Assembly: GCA_002403785.1 (NCBI GenBank)
Contig: DHIM01000139.1
Span: 8,805-14,576 of the forward strand
Reading direction: 5' to 3'
DNA from: Clostridium sp. UBA4746
GTDB taxonomy: Bacteria > Bacillota > Clostridia > Clostridiales > Clostridiaceae
DNA length: 5,772 bases
Part shown: positions 1-4,821 of the stretch, in pieces
Position numbering within the stretch: the stretch's first letter is position 1
Layout: every line of letters starts with the position of its first letter
Notes under the pieces: generated by a model
Told to the model about the DNA's origin: nothing
Databases searched by the model: none
The model's input: only the letters and a program-made list of their open reading frames with translations
Position numbers and translations under genes: made by a program

Positions 1-654
1 AACCCAACTAGAATGGAGCTTACTAAACTTAAAAAAAAATTGGGTACAGCAACTCGTGGACATAAATTATTAAAGGATAAGCAAGATGAACTTATGAGAA
101 GATTCATTGATCTTATAAAACATAACAATGAACTTAGAAAAAGTGTTGAAGAAGAATTACAAAACTCTTTTAAGGATTTTGTTATGGCAAGTGCTGTAAT
201 GTCATCAGAATTTCTAGAGGAAGCAGTTGCGTATCCAAAAGAAAAAATATCTGTAGAAGTTGAGACAAAAAATCTTATGAGTGTTAATGTTCCTGTAATG
301 AAGTTTAAGAGAAAATTAGAAGATAATCCTGGTAGTATATATCCATATGGATTTGCAAGTACTTCGGCAGATCTTGATGGAGCAATAGAGAAGCTATATC
401 TAATTCTCCCAAAGCTTTTAGAACTTGCGCAAGTAGAAAAATCTTGCCAATTGATGGCAGATGAGATTGAGAAAACTAGAAGAACAGTTAATGCCCTTGA
501 ATATATGACAATACCGCAACTTAAAGACACTATAAAGTATATAAAAATGAAGCTTAGTGAAAATGAGCGTGGAGCTTTAACTAGACTAATGAAGGTTAAA
601 AGTATGATGGAGAAGGCTCAAGAAATCGCAGATGCAAAAAGACTTAGCACATAA
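1..654 (+). CDS. atpD: V-type ATP synthase/ATPase subunit D (5'-partial)
   Basis: This is subunit D, the coiled-coil central-stalk (rotor) protein of the V/A-type ATPase, which links the catalytic A3B3 head to the membrane ring and transmits rotation during ATP hydrolysis or synthesis. The frame is open from base 1 and reads NPTR before the first visible ATG at 13. Known subunit D proteins begin with about six residues before an NPTR-like stretch, so the true start lies just outside the window and the ATG at 13 is internal. Counting from that Met, the N-terminal family block LKKKLGTATRGHKLLKDKQD (residues 6-25) and the C-terminal block RRTVNALE (156-163) followed by a long charged helix are both present. 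These flank the variable middle part, as expected. Visible length is 217 residues, normal for the family. It is probably the last gene of an ATPase operon, because a terminator follows at once. The symbol ntpD is also used for this gene. Confidence 0.95.
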   Translation, partial: NPTRMELTKLKKKLGTATRGHKLLKDKQDELMRRFIDLIKHNNELRKSVEEELQNSFKDFVMASAVMSSEFLEEAVAYPKEKISVEVETKNLMSVNVPVMKFKRKLEDNPGSIYPYGFASTSADLDGAIEKLYLILPKLLELAQVEKSCQLMADEIEKTRRTVNALEYMTIPQLKDTIKYIKMKLSENERGALTRLMKVKSMMEKAQEIADAKRLST

Positions 655-662
655 GTAAGAGC

Positions 663-697
663 AAAATAAGGTGTATTTTAAACACCTTATTTTTTTT
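663..697 (+). terminator. Rho-independent terminator after the ATPase subunit D gene
   Basis: A 10-bp perfect stem (665-674 AATAAGGTGT with 682-691 ACACCTTATT) encloses a 7-base loop and runs into eight T residues (690-697). Two A-T pairs can be added at the base. It lies 10 bases after the stop codon and ends the ATPase transcript. Confidence 0.9.
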
Positions 698-698
698 A

Positions 699-727
699 TG
701 ATAACTTAAGTATCTGTATGCTATAAT
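699..727 (+). promoter_or_regulatory. Predicted promoter of def (extended -10 type)
   Basis: TATAAT at 722-727 is preceded by TG at 719-720, which gives the extended -10 motif TGCTATAAT. The -35 region at about 699-704 (TGATAA, 17-base spacer) is poor, as is common for extended -10 promoters. Transcription would start near 734 and give a leader of about 60 bases. The site lies directly after the upstream terminator, so def is predicted to be transcribed separately from the ATPase genes. Confidence 0.6.
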
Positions 728-783
728 TAAGAATAGAATATAGAAATAAAAATTATTGCTAGGAAGGCAATTACCATAAAAAG

Positions 784-788
784 AGGAG
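784..788 (+). promoter_or_regulatory. Ribosome binding site that fixes the def start
   Basis: AGGAG at 784-788 lies only 1 base before the ATG at 790 but 7 bases before the ATG at 796. Only the second spacing suits initiation, so the protein should begin MAVRKI rather than MNMAVRKI. Confidence 0.75.
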
Positions 789-795
789 AATGAAT

Positions 796-1266
796 ATGGC
801 GGTTAGAAAAATTTTGCAATATGGGGACAAACGTCTTAATACAGTGTGCGAAAAGGTTGAAAAAGTAAATAAAAAAATACTGAACTTGGTTGACGATATG
901 ATGGACACACTTTATGAGGGCAATGGAATAGGTCTTGCTGCTCCACAAATAGGTATTTTAAAAAGAGTTATCTTAATTGATTTAGGAGAGGAAGAAGAAA
1001 ATCCAATAATAATTATAAATCCTAAAGTAACAGCTCAGTCAGGGAGAGAAAAGGATTATGAGGGGTGTTTAAGCTACGTGGGATATGAAGGTGAAGTTTA
1101 TAGACCTACAGATGTTACAGTTGAAGGAATTAATACTAAAGGGAAGCCAGTAATATATAATGCATCAGGGTTGCTAGCAAGAGCCTTCTGTCATGAGATA
1201 GATCATTTAGATGGAGTATTATATATGTCGAAAGCTGAGAAAATGCATGAAATAACCGTGGAATAA
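796..1266 (+). CDS. def: Peptide deformylase
   Basis: This cytoplasmic metalloenzyme removes the formyl group from the N-terminal Met of new proteins. All three family motifs are present (numbered from the ATG at 796): motif I GIGLAAPQIG (44-53), motif II EGCLS (89-93) and motif III HEIDH (133-137). The metal ligands would be Cys91, His133 and His137, with Glu134 as catalytic base and Gln51 in the active site. The 156-residue length fits the compact Firmicute forms; the E. coli enzyme is slightly longer. Motif II is followed by YVGYEG instead of the commoner VPG-type loop; the catalytic residues are unaffected. The ATG at 796 was chosen because of its spacing from AGGAG; a start at 790 would add two residues. 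The usual partner fmt (Met-tRNA formyltransferase) is not adjacent. I infer that this may be a second, stand-alone def, since many clostridia carry more than one. Confidence 0.96.
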   Translation: MAVRKILQYGDKRLNTVCEKVEKVNKKILNLVDDMMDTLYEGNGIGLAAPQIGILKRVILIDLGEEEENPIIIINPKVTAQSGREKDYEGCLSYVGYEGEVYRPTDVTVEGINTKGKPVIYNASGLLARAFCHEIDHLDGVLYMSKAEKMHEITVE

Positions 1267-1276
1267 TAATAAACAA

Positions 1277-1319
1277 AGAGCATGTCACATGATTATTAAT
1301 ATCATAGGCATGTTTTTTT
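1277..1319 (+). terminator. Probable Rho-independent terminator after def
   Basis: An imperfect hairpin pairs 1281-1284 (CATG) with 1309-1312 and 1289-1293 (ATGAT) with 1301-1305. A small internal loop separates the two stems and the apical loop is 7 bases. A run of seven T residues (1313-1319) follows, then more T after one A. The A-rich 5' side (1277-1280) can pair with part of the T run. It is weaker than the terminator at 663-697 but correctly placed, 10 bases after the def stop codon. Confidence 0.65.
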
Positions 1320-1333
1320 ATTTTTTGAATATA

Positions 1334-1365
1334 TTGATTTCTTACTACACAAATGGTACTATGAT
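1334..1365 (+). promoter_or_regulatory. Predicted promoter of the nadABC operon
   Basis: A -35-like TTGATT lies at 1334-1339. Two -10 candidates exist: TACTAT at 1357-1362, with an ideal 17-base spacer but a 4/6 match, and TATGAT at 1360-1365, with a 5/6 match but a 20-base spacer. Either would start transcription at about 1369-1373, directly in front of the palindromic box at 1372-1399. This placement suits repression by a protein bound over the start site. Confidence 0.45.
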
Positions 1366-1371
1366 ATGGAT

Positions 1372-1399
1372 CACTAGTGTATATACATTGGTATATACA
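1372..1399 (+). promoter_or_regulatory. Candidate operator of the nad operon (paired palindromic box; possible NiaR site)
   Basis: A perfect 9-base inverted repeat, TGTATATAC (1378-1386) and GTATATACA (1391-1399), is separated by ATTG. Because GTATATAC is itself a palindrome, the box can also be read as two copies of it (1379-1386 and 1391-1398) 12 bases apart, about one helical turn. The palindrome CACTAGTG (1372-1379) abuts it. The box lies between the predicted start of transcription and the nadA ribosome binding site. In Firmicutes, nad biosynthesis operons are commonly repressed by the niacin-responsive regulator NiaR (YrxA). Assigning this box to NiaR is inference from context; I have not matched it to a consensus. 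Confidence 0.5.
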
Positions 1400-1424
1400 T
1401 ATACAAAAAGGGGTGTATAAGTAA

Positions 1425-2333
1425 ATGCAGAACTTAAAAGAAAAGATTCAGAAATTGAAGGTAGAAAAAAATGCTATAATCTTAGCACATTATTACCAAA
1501 ATGATGATATTCAAGAGATAGCTGATTTCGTTGGAGATTCTTATTATCTTAGTAAAATAGCCAAAGAATGTTGCGAGCAAACCATAGTATTTTGTGGGGT
1601 AAAGTTTATGGCTGAGAGTGCAAAAATACTATCACCAGGAAAAACAGTGTTACTACCAAATATAGAGGCTGGATGTACTATGGCAGAAATGATTAATGGA
1701 GAAGATGTTAGGGAACTTAAAAAAGAACATCCAAAAGCAAAAGTTATATGTTATATGAATTCAACAGCGGAAGTTAAAGCCGAAAGTGATGTATGCTGTA
1801 CTTCCTCGAATGCATTGAAAATAATTAATAACTTAAATAGTGATGAGATAATATTTATACCAGATAAAAATTTAGGTGAATATATAAATGAAAAAGCTCA
1901 CGTAAAGAACATGATTTTATGGAATGGGTTTTGCCGTGTTCATGAATTTGTTAATGTAGATGAAATTATGGAAGTTAAGAATGCAGATGAACATATAAAA
2001 GTTTTAGTTCATCCTGAATGCAATAGAGAAGTTAGAAAATTAGCTGACTTTATAGGAAGCACTGGAGAGATAATTGACTTTGCTACGAAGGACCCCGGTG
2101 AAAAGTATATGATTGTAACAGAAGAAGGTATACTTTATAGCTTAAAAAATAAAAATCCAAATAAGCAATTTATAACACCAAAGACACCTATGACCTGTTG
2201 TAGTATGAAAAGAAATACTCTTCAGAATGTTTATGATAGTCTTCTTTATAAACAACATGAAGTAACCGTAGATGAAAAAATTAGACAAGCAGCGCACAAG
2301 TGTCTATGTGCTATGCATGAAATGGCGAGGTGA
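1425..2333 (+). CDS. nadA: Quinolinate synthase (iron-sulfur enzyme)
   Basis: NadA condenses iminoaspartate, supplied by NadB, with dihydroxyacetone phosphate to make quinolinate, the second step of de novo NAD synthesis. The family carries an oxygen-sensitive [4Fe-4S] cluster held by three cysteines. Here these are Cys84 (in GCTMAEM), Cys170 (in NGFCRVH) and Cys258 (first C of CCSMKRNTL), spaced as in known NadA proteins. Other active-site marks are AHYYQ (21-25), MNSTAEVKA (111-119), PDKNLG (146-151) and HPEC (196-199, with His196 and Glu198 of the conserved HPE). The length of 302 residues is normal. The start ATG lies 9 bases after the purine-rich AAGGGGTG (1408-1415). It is the first gene of a nadA-nadB-nadC operon, and its TGA stop sits inside the ribosome binding site of nadB. 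Lack of an oxygen-protective system here fits an anaerobic host. Confidence 0.97.
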   Translation: MQNLKEKIQKLKVEKNAIILAHYYQNDDIQEIADFVGDSYYLSKIAKECCEQTIVFCGVKFMAESAKILSPGKTVLLPNIEAGCTMAEMINGEDVRELKKEHPKAKVICYMNSTAEVKAESDVCCTSSNALKIINNLNSDEIIFIPDKNLGEYINEKAHVKNMILWNGFCRVHEFVNVDEIMEVKNADEHIKVLVHPECNREVRKLADFIGSTGEIIDFATKDPGEKYMIVTEEGILYSLKNKNPNKQFITPKTPMTCCSMKRNTLQNVYDSLLYKQHEVTVDEKIRQAAHKCLCAMHEMAR

Positions 2334-2334
2334 T
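2327..2334 (+). promoter_or_regulatory. nadB ribosome binding site overlapping the nadA stop codon
   Basis: GAGGTGAT (2327-2334) is a strong match to the 16S rRNA tail and lies 7 bases (counting from GAGG) before the ATG at 2338. The TGA stop of nadA (2331-2333) is embedded in it. Ribosomes finishing nadA would therefore stop on the nadB initiation region, which suggests coupled translation. It also supports 2338 as the nadB start over an in-frame ATG at 2272. Confidence 0.8.
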
Positions 2335-2337
2335 ATT

Positions 2338-3639
2338 ATGGACATTAATGTAGATGTGTTGATAGTTGGAACAGGGGCAGCAGGTTTGTATGCCGCATTA
2401 AATTTAAACGAAAGCTTAAACGTACTTTTAATAACTAAGAATTCTGTAGATGAATGTAATACATCCTTAGCACAAGGTGGGATATCAGTAGCTAGAGATA
2501 AAGGGGACTATGACCTATTTATACAAGATACATTGAAAGCAGGAAGATATAAAAATTCTAAAGAGGCAGTAAAAACTCTAGTATATGAGTCAATAGAAAA
2601 TATAAATAAAGTAAAAGAATATGGAGTTAACTTTGACTTAGAAAATGGAGAATTCCAGTATACAAAGGAAGGTGCACATAGCATAAATAGAATTGTTCAT
2701 AATAAGGACGAAACTGGAAAAGAGCTTTTTCTAGCTTTATTAAAAGTAGTTAAAACCAAAAAAAATATAAAAATATTTGAAAACACTACATTGCTTGATA
2801 TTATTACTGAAAACGGTACCTGTTGTGGTGGAATAGTCACGAAGAATGAGGAAAGAATAAATATATATTCCAAGGAAACAATTTTAGCAACTGGTGGTAT
2901 TGGAGGTCTATTTAAAAATTCAACTAATAAGAGAGGTTTAACAGGGGATGGAATAGCTATTGCGATAAGGCATAATATTAAAACTTCAAATTTAGACTAT
3001 GTGCAATTTCACCCAACTGCTTTATACGACGATAATGTTAATTGTGAAAAATTCCTTATATCGGAATCGTTAAGAGGAGAAGGTGCCAAGCTTCTAAATG
3101 AACAGGGCAAAAGATTTGTTGATGAGCTTTTACCAAGAGATGTAGTGGCAAGGGCAGTTTATGACGAAGAAGAAAAGAGTAGCAAACCTTATGTATTTTT
3201 AGATATTTCATTTAAAGGTAAGGATTATATAATAAATAGGTTCCCAGGTATATATAAAAAATGCTTGGAGAGTGGTATAGATATTACCAAAGATAAAATA
3301 CCAGTAACCCCAGTACAACATTATCATATGGGAGGAGTCGCTGTTGACCTATTTTCTAGAACATCCATGGAGCATCTATTTGCTTGTGGTGAGGTGAGTT
3401 GTACAGGTGTCCATGGAGCAAACAGGTTAGCAAGTAACTCACTACTAGAAGCCTTGGTTTTTTCTAGAAGAGCTTCTGAGTTTATAAATAAGTCTATTGG
3501 TGATATTTCAGATTTAAACTATGAAAACATTAAGGATATTAAGACTCTTAGAAATTATAGTGAGATTAATAAAACTGTAATTATTGACAAATTTAAGAGA
3601 ATGGGAGAGGAAATAAGGAATGAATTGGTTAATTATTGA
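2338..3639 (+). CDS. nadB: L-aspartate oxidase, short form lacking the C-terminal helical domain
   Basis: NadB is an FAD enzyme that oxidises L-aspartate to iminoaspartate, the first step of de novo NAD synthesis; in anaerobes fumarate rather than oxygen can re-oxidise the flavin. Numbering from the ATG at 2338 (433 residues): the dinucleotide-binding GTGAAG is at 11-16, SLAQGGIS at 43-50, HPTA at 225-228, RGEGA at 246-250, RDVVARA at 267-273, HYHMGG at 328-333 and GANRLASNSLLE at 360-371. His225, Arg267, His330 and Arg363 occupy the places of the catalytic and substrate-binding residues of the succinate dehydrogenase/fumarate reductase flavoprotein superfamily. The protein ends soon after the FAD-binding part, about 100 residues before the end of the E. 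coli type enzyme (about 540). The C-terminal helical domain is thus missing, with no sign of a frameshift. The start at 2338 has a good ribosome site; the longer frame from 2272 would overlap nadA by about 60 bases. Confidence 0.95.
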   Translation: MDINVDVLIVGTGAAGLYAALNLNESLNVLLITKNSVDECNTSLAQGGISVARDKGDYDLFIQDTLKAGRYKNSKEAVKTLVYESIENINKVKEYGVNFDLENGEFQYTKEGAHSINRIVHNKDETGKELFLALLKVVKTKKNIKIFENTTLLDIITENGTCCGGIVTKNEERINIYSKETILATGGIGGLFKNSTNKRGLTGDGIAIAIRHNIKTSNLDYVQFHPTALYDDNVNCEKFLISESLRGEGAKLLNEQGKRFVDELLPRDVVARAVYDEEEKSSKPYVFLDISFKGKDYIINRFPGIYKKCLESGIDITKDKIPVTPVQHYHMGGVAVDLFSRTSMEHLFACGEVSCTGVHGANRLASNSLLEALVFSRRASEFINKSIGDISDLNYENIKDIKTLRNYSEINKTVIIDKFKRMGEEIRNELVNY

Positions 3640-4456
3640 TAATCTGATTATAAATGCTATAAAGGAAGATGTACCTCAAAACGATATTACAACGGAATTT
3701 ATTATAGGAGACGATTGTAACTGTAGCGTTGACTTAATAGCTAAAGAAAATGGAATAATTGCAGGGCTTCTAGTATTTGAAAGGGTTTTTAAAATACTCG
3801 GAGGGGTAAATGTAGAGTTTTTAAAACGTGATGGGGATGTGGTTACAATTGGAGAGTGTATTGCAAAAATAAAAGGGAAAACAAAACATATATTAACTGG
3901 GGAAAGAACTGCATTGAATTATCTTCAAAGAATGAGTGGGAGTGCTACATTAACTAAAACTTATGTAGATAAGTTAGTTGGCAGTGGAGTTAAAGTATTA
4001 GATACAAGAAAAACTACACCTAACATGAGAATATTTGAAAAATATGCTGTAAAAATTGGTGGAGGTTGTAATCATAGAGATAACCTTTCAGATGGTGTGT
4101 TAATAAAAGAAAATCATATAAGTGCTGCTGGAGGAATAAAGGAGGCAGTTAATATTATACGTAATAATGTTTCCTTTGTTAAAAAAATTGAAGTTGAAAC
4201 AGAATCTTTAAAGCAAGTTAATGAAGCTTTAGAAGTTAAGGCAGATATTATAATGCTTGATAATATGAGTATCTTAGATATGAAAAAAGCCGTAGAGATA
4301 ATTAATAAAAAAGCTTTAGTTGAGGCATCAGGAGATGTAACATTAGATAATATATTGAAAGTAGCAAGCTGTGGGGTTGACTATATATCTGTAGGAGCAT
4401 TAACTCACTCTTATAAGGTTTTAGATTTGAGTATGAAAAATTTAGTTAATAATTAG
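3620..4456 (+). CDS. nadC: Nicotinate-nucleotide pyrophosphorylase (carboxylating), quinolinate phosphoribosyltransferase
   Basis: NadC joins quinolinate to PRPP with loss of CO2 to give nicotinate mononucleotide, the last dedicated step before the shared NAD salvage route. The 278-residue protein has the normal length and motifs: EDVPQNDITT (16-25), GERTALNYLQRMSG (94-107), DTRKTTPNMR (128-137), GGGCNHRDNLSD (147-158), LIKENH (161-166), EVE (191-193), MLDNM (212-216), EASGDV (235-240) and ISVGALTHS (256-264). The basic residues Arg130, Lys131, His152 and Arg153 and the acidic residues Glu193 and Asp214 match the phosphoribosyl- and quinolinate-binding positions of the family. The ATG lies 20 bases inside the end of nadB, in another frame, and is preceded by AGAGG (3606-3610) within the nadB coding sequence. 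Translation is therefore probably coupled to nadB. It is the last gene of the nad operon. Confidence 0.97.
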   Translation: MNWLIIDNLIINAIKEDVPQNDITTEFIIGDDCNCSVDLIAKENGIIAGLLVFERVFKILGGVNVEFLKRDGDVVTIGECIAKIKGKTKHILTGERTALNYLQRMSGSATLTKTYVDKLVGSGVKVLDTRKTTPNMRIFEKYAVKIGGGCNHRDNLSDGVLIKENHISAAGGIKEAVNIIRNNVSFVKKIEVETESLKQVNEALEVKADIIMLDNMSILDMKKAVEIINKKALVEASGDVTLDNILKVASCGVDYISVGALTHSYKVLDLSMKNLVNN

Positions 4457-4458
4457 GC

Positions 4459-4479
4459 TATGTTTAAAAGTATATATTG
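4459..4479 (+). repeat. Third copy of the palindrome-end sequence
   Basis: AAAAGTATATATTG at 4466-4479 is identical to the first 14 bases of the palindrome at 4618 and to the complement of its other end (4788-4801). At each of the three sites TATGT lies a few bases outside: 4459-4463, 4609-4613 and, on the other strand, 4810-4814. This copy either marks the true left end of a 336-base element (4466-4801) or is a leftover of another repeat unit. Confidence 0.6.
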
Positions 4480-4493
4480 ATAATATGGCATTT

Positions 4494-4535
4494 TTAAGGG
4501 GAGCATATCATTTAGCTTCCCTTAAGCTAGGTTTT
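4494..4535 (+). terminator. Hairpin after nadC, possible weak terminator
   Basis: An 11-bp stem with one G-T pair (4494-4504 TTAAGGGGAGC with 4515-4525) encloses a 10-base loop. It lies 37 bases after the nadC stop codon. Only a short T run (4532-4535) follows, separated from the stem by GCTAGG, so it is not a classic terminator. An alternative hairpin, AGCTT (4514-4518) with AAGCT (4524-4528), would exclude it. Termination of the nad operon here is plausible but not secure. Confidence 0.4.
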
Positions 4536-4617
4536 ACTAGAATAATGAATTTACCTTCCTATTTTTTAAAATTGTAAATGCAGAACTAATAAAATGTTTT
4601 TCTTTAATTATGTTAAG

Positions 4618-4801
4618 AAAAGTATATATTGCTCTAAATGCGTTTGAACAAGCCTTAGCAATTCTTAATTTATTTGATTTGCAGATGCAAAAGAAAAACA
4701 TATGTTTGAGCGAAGCGAGTTTATGTTTTTTAGCAGTTGAAATCAAATAAATTTTAGAATTACTTGGCGATGTGAACGCATCTGTAGCAATATATACTTT
4801 T
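4618..4801. repeat. 184-base imperfect palindromic element (MITE/REP-like or structured RNA)
   Basis: The two halves of this stretch are diverged inverted copies of one another. From outside to inside, the perfectly paired blocks are: 16 bases (4618-4633 with 4786-4801), 7 bases (4638-4644 ATGCGTT with 4775-4781), 6 bases (4660-4665 AATTCT with 4756-4761), 14 bases (4667-4680 with 4740-4753) and 9 bases (4694-4702 AAAAACATA with 4722-4730). A 19-base apex loop contains GCGAAGC. Spacing between blocks is nearly equal on both sides, so the whole could fold as one long hairpin in RNA of either strand or in single-stranded DNA. It fills the gap between the convergent nadC and epimerase genes. No transposase is nearby and I found no clean target-site duplication. 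I cannot name the family; a non-autonomous mobile element is the leading inference. Confidence 0.75.
4694..4731. terminator. Apex hairpin of the palindrome, possible bidirectional terminator
   Basis: AAAAACATA (4694-4702) pairs with TATGTTTTT (4722-4730). Read on the plus strand, the right arm ends in a run of six T (4726-4731). On the minus strand the right arm is TATGTTTTT, followed by CTTTT. The stem is AT-only, which is weak for a Rho-independent terminator, but the whole palindrome would support it. It is the only obvious stop signal for the minus-strand epimerase gene. Confidence 0.3.
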
Positions 4802-4821
4802 GTTGTTTTACATAAAGAAAC

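Larger units (their letters stand above)
4537..4821 (-). other. Doubtful open frame across the palindrome
   Basis: The minus strand is open for 94 codons from the codon right after the epimerase stop (4822-4824) to a TAG at 4537-4539, in the same frame as the epimerase. The only start codon giving a 69-residue product is a TTG at 4744-4746 (MISTAKKHKLASLKHMFFFC...), and no ribosome binding site stands before it. The frame runs through both arms and the loop of the inverted repeat. The predicted peptide is basic, with a hydrophobic and Cys-containing stretch, and resembles no domain I recognise. It is most simply a by-product of the repeat, but could be a remnant of a coding element. Confidence 0.25.

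Noticed and set aside
13..15. ATG at 13 as the start of the ATPase subunit D gene
   Set aside because: The frame is open to base 1 and the preceding NPTR belongs to the conserved N-terminus, so the real start is outside the window.
751..773. Small hairpin in the def leader (ATTGC/GCAAT, 755-759 and 767-771)
   Set aside because: Only 5 bp with a 7-base loop; such hairpins arise by chance in AT-rich DNA, and nothing suggests a riboswitch.
790..795. Upstream ATG as the def start
   Set aside because: The ribosome site AGGAG ends only 1 base before it; the ATG at 796 has proper spacing and gives the usual deformylase N-terminus.
727..948. Minus-strand open frame of 73 codons across the def promoter and gene start
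   Set aside because: It is antisense to def over most of its length, has no convincing ribosome site and resembles nothing; a shadow of the real gene.
1321..1424. Possible riboswitch ahead of nadA
   Set aside because: The predicted leader is only about 50 bases and is filled by the palindromic box and ribosome site; known NAD-sensing RNA folds would not fit and no terminator or sequestering stem is visible.
2272..2337. Longer nadB start overlapping the end of nadA
   Set aside because: It would add 22 residues before the normal MDxNVDVLIVGTGAAG-type start and lacks a ribosome site, whereas GAGGTGAT precedes 2338.
4457..4821. CRISPR array, tRNA or complete insertion sequence in the intergenic gap
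   Set aside because: Repeats are inverted and few rather than regularly spaced, no cloverleaf is seen, and no transposase is encoded; flanks of the candidate ends (4466/4801 and 4618/4801) show no clean target duplication.
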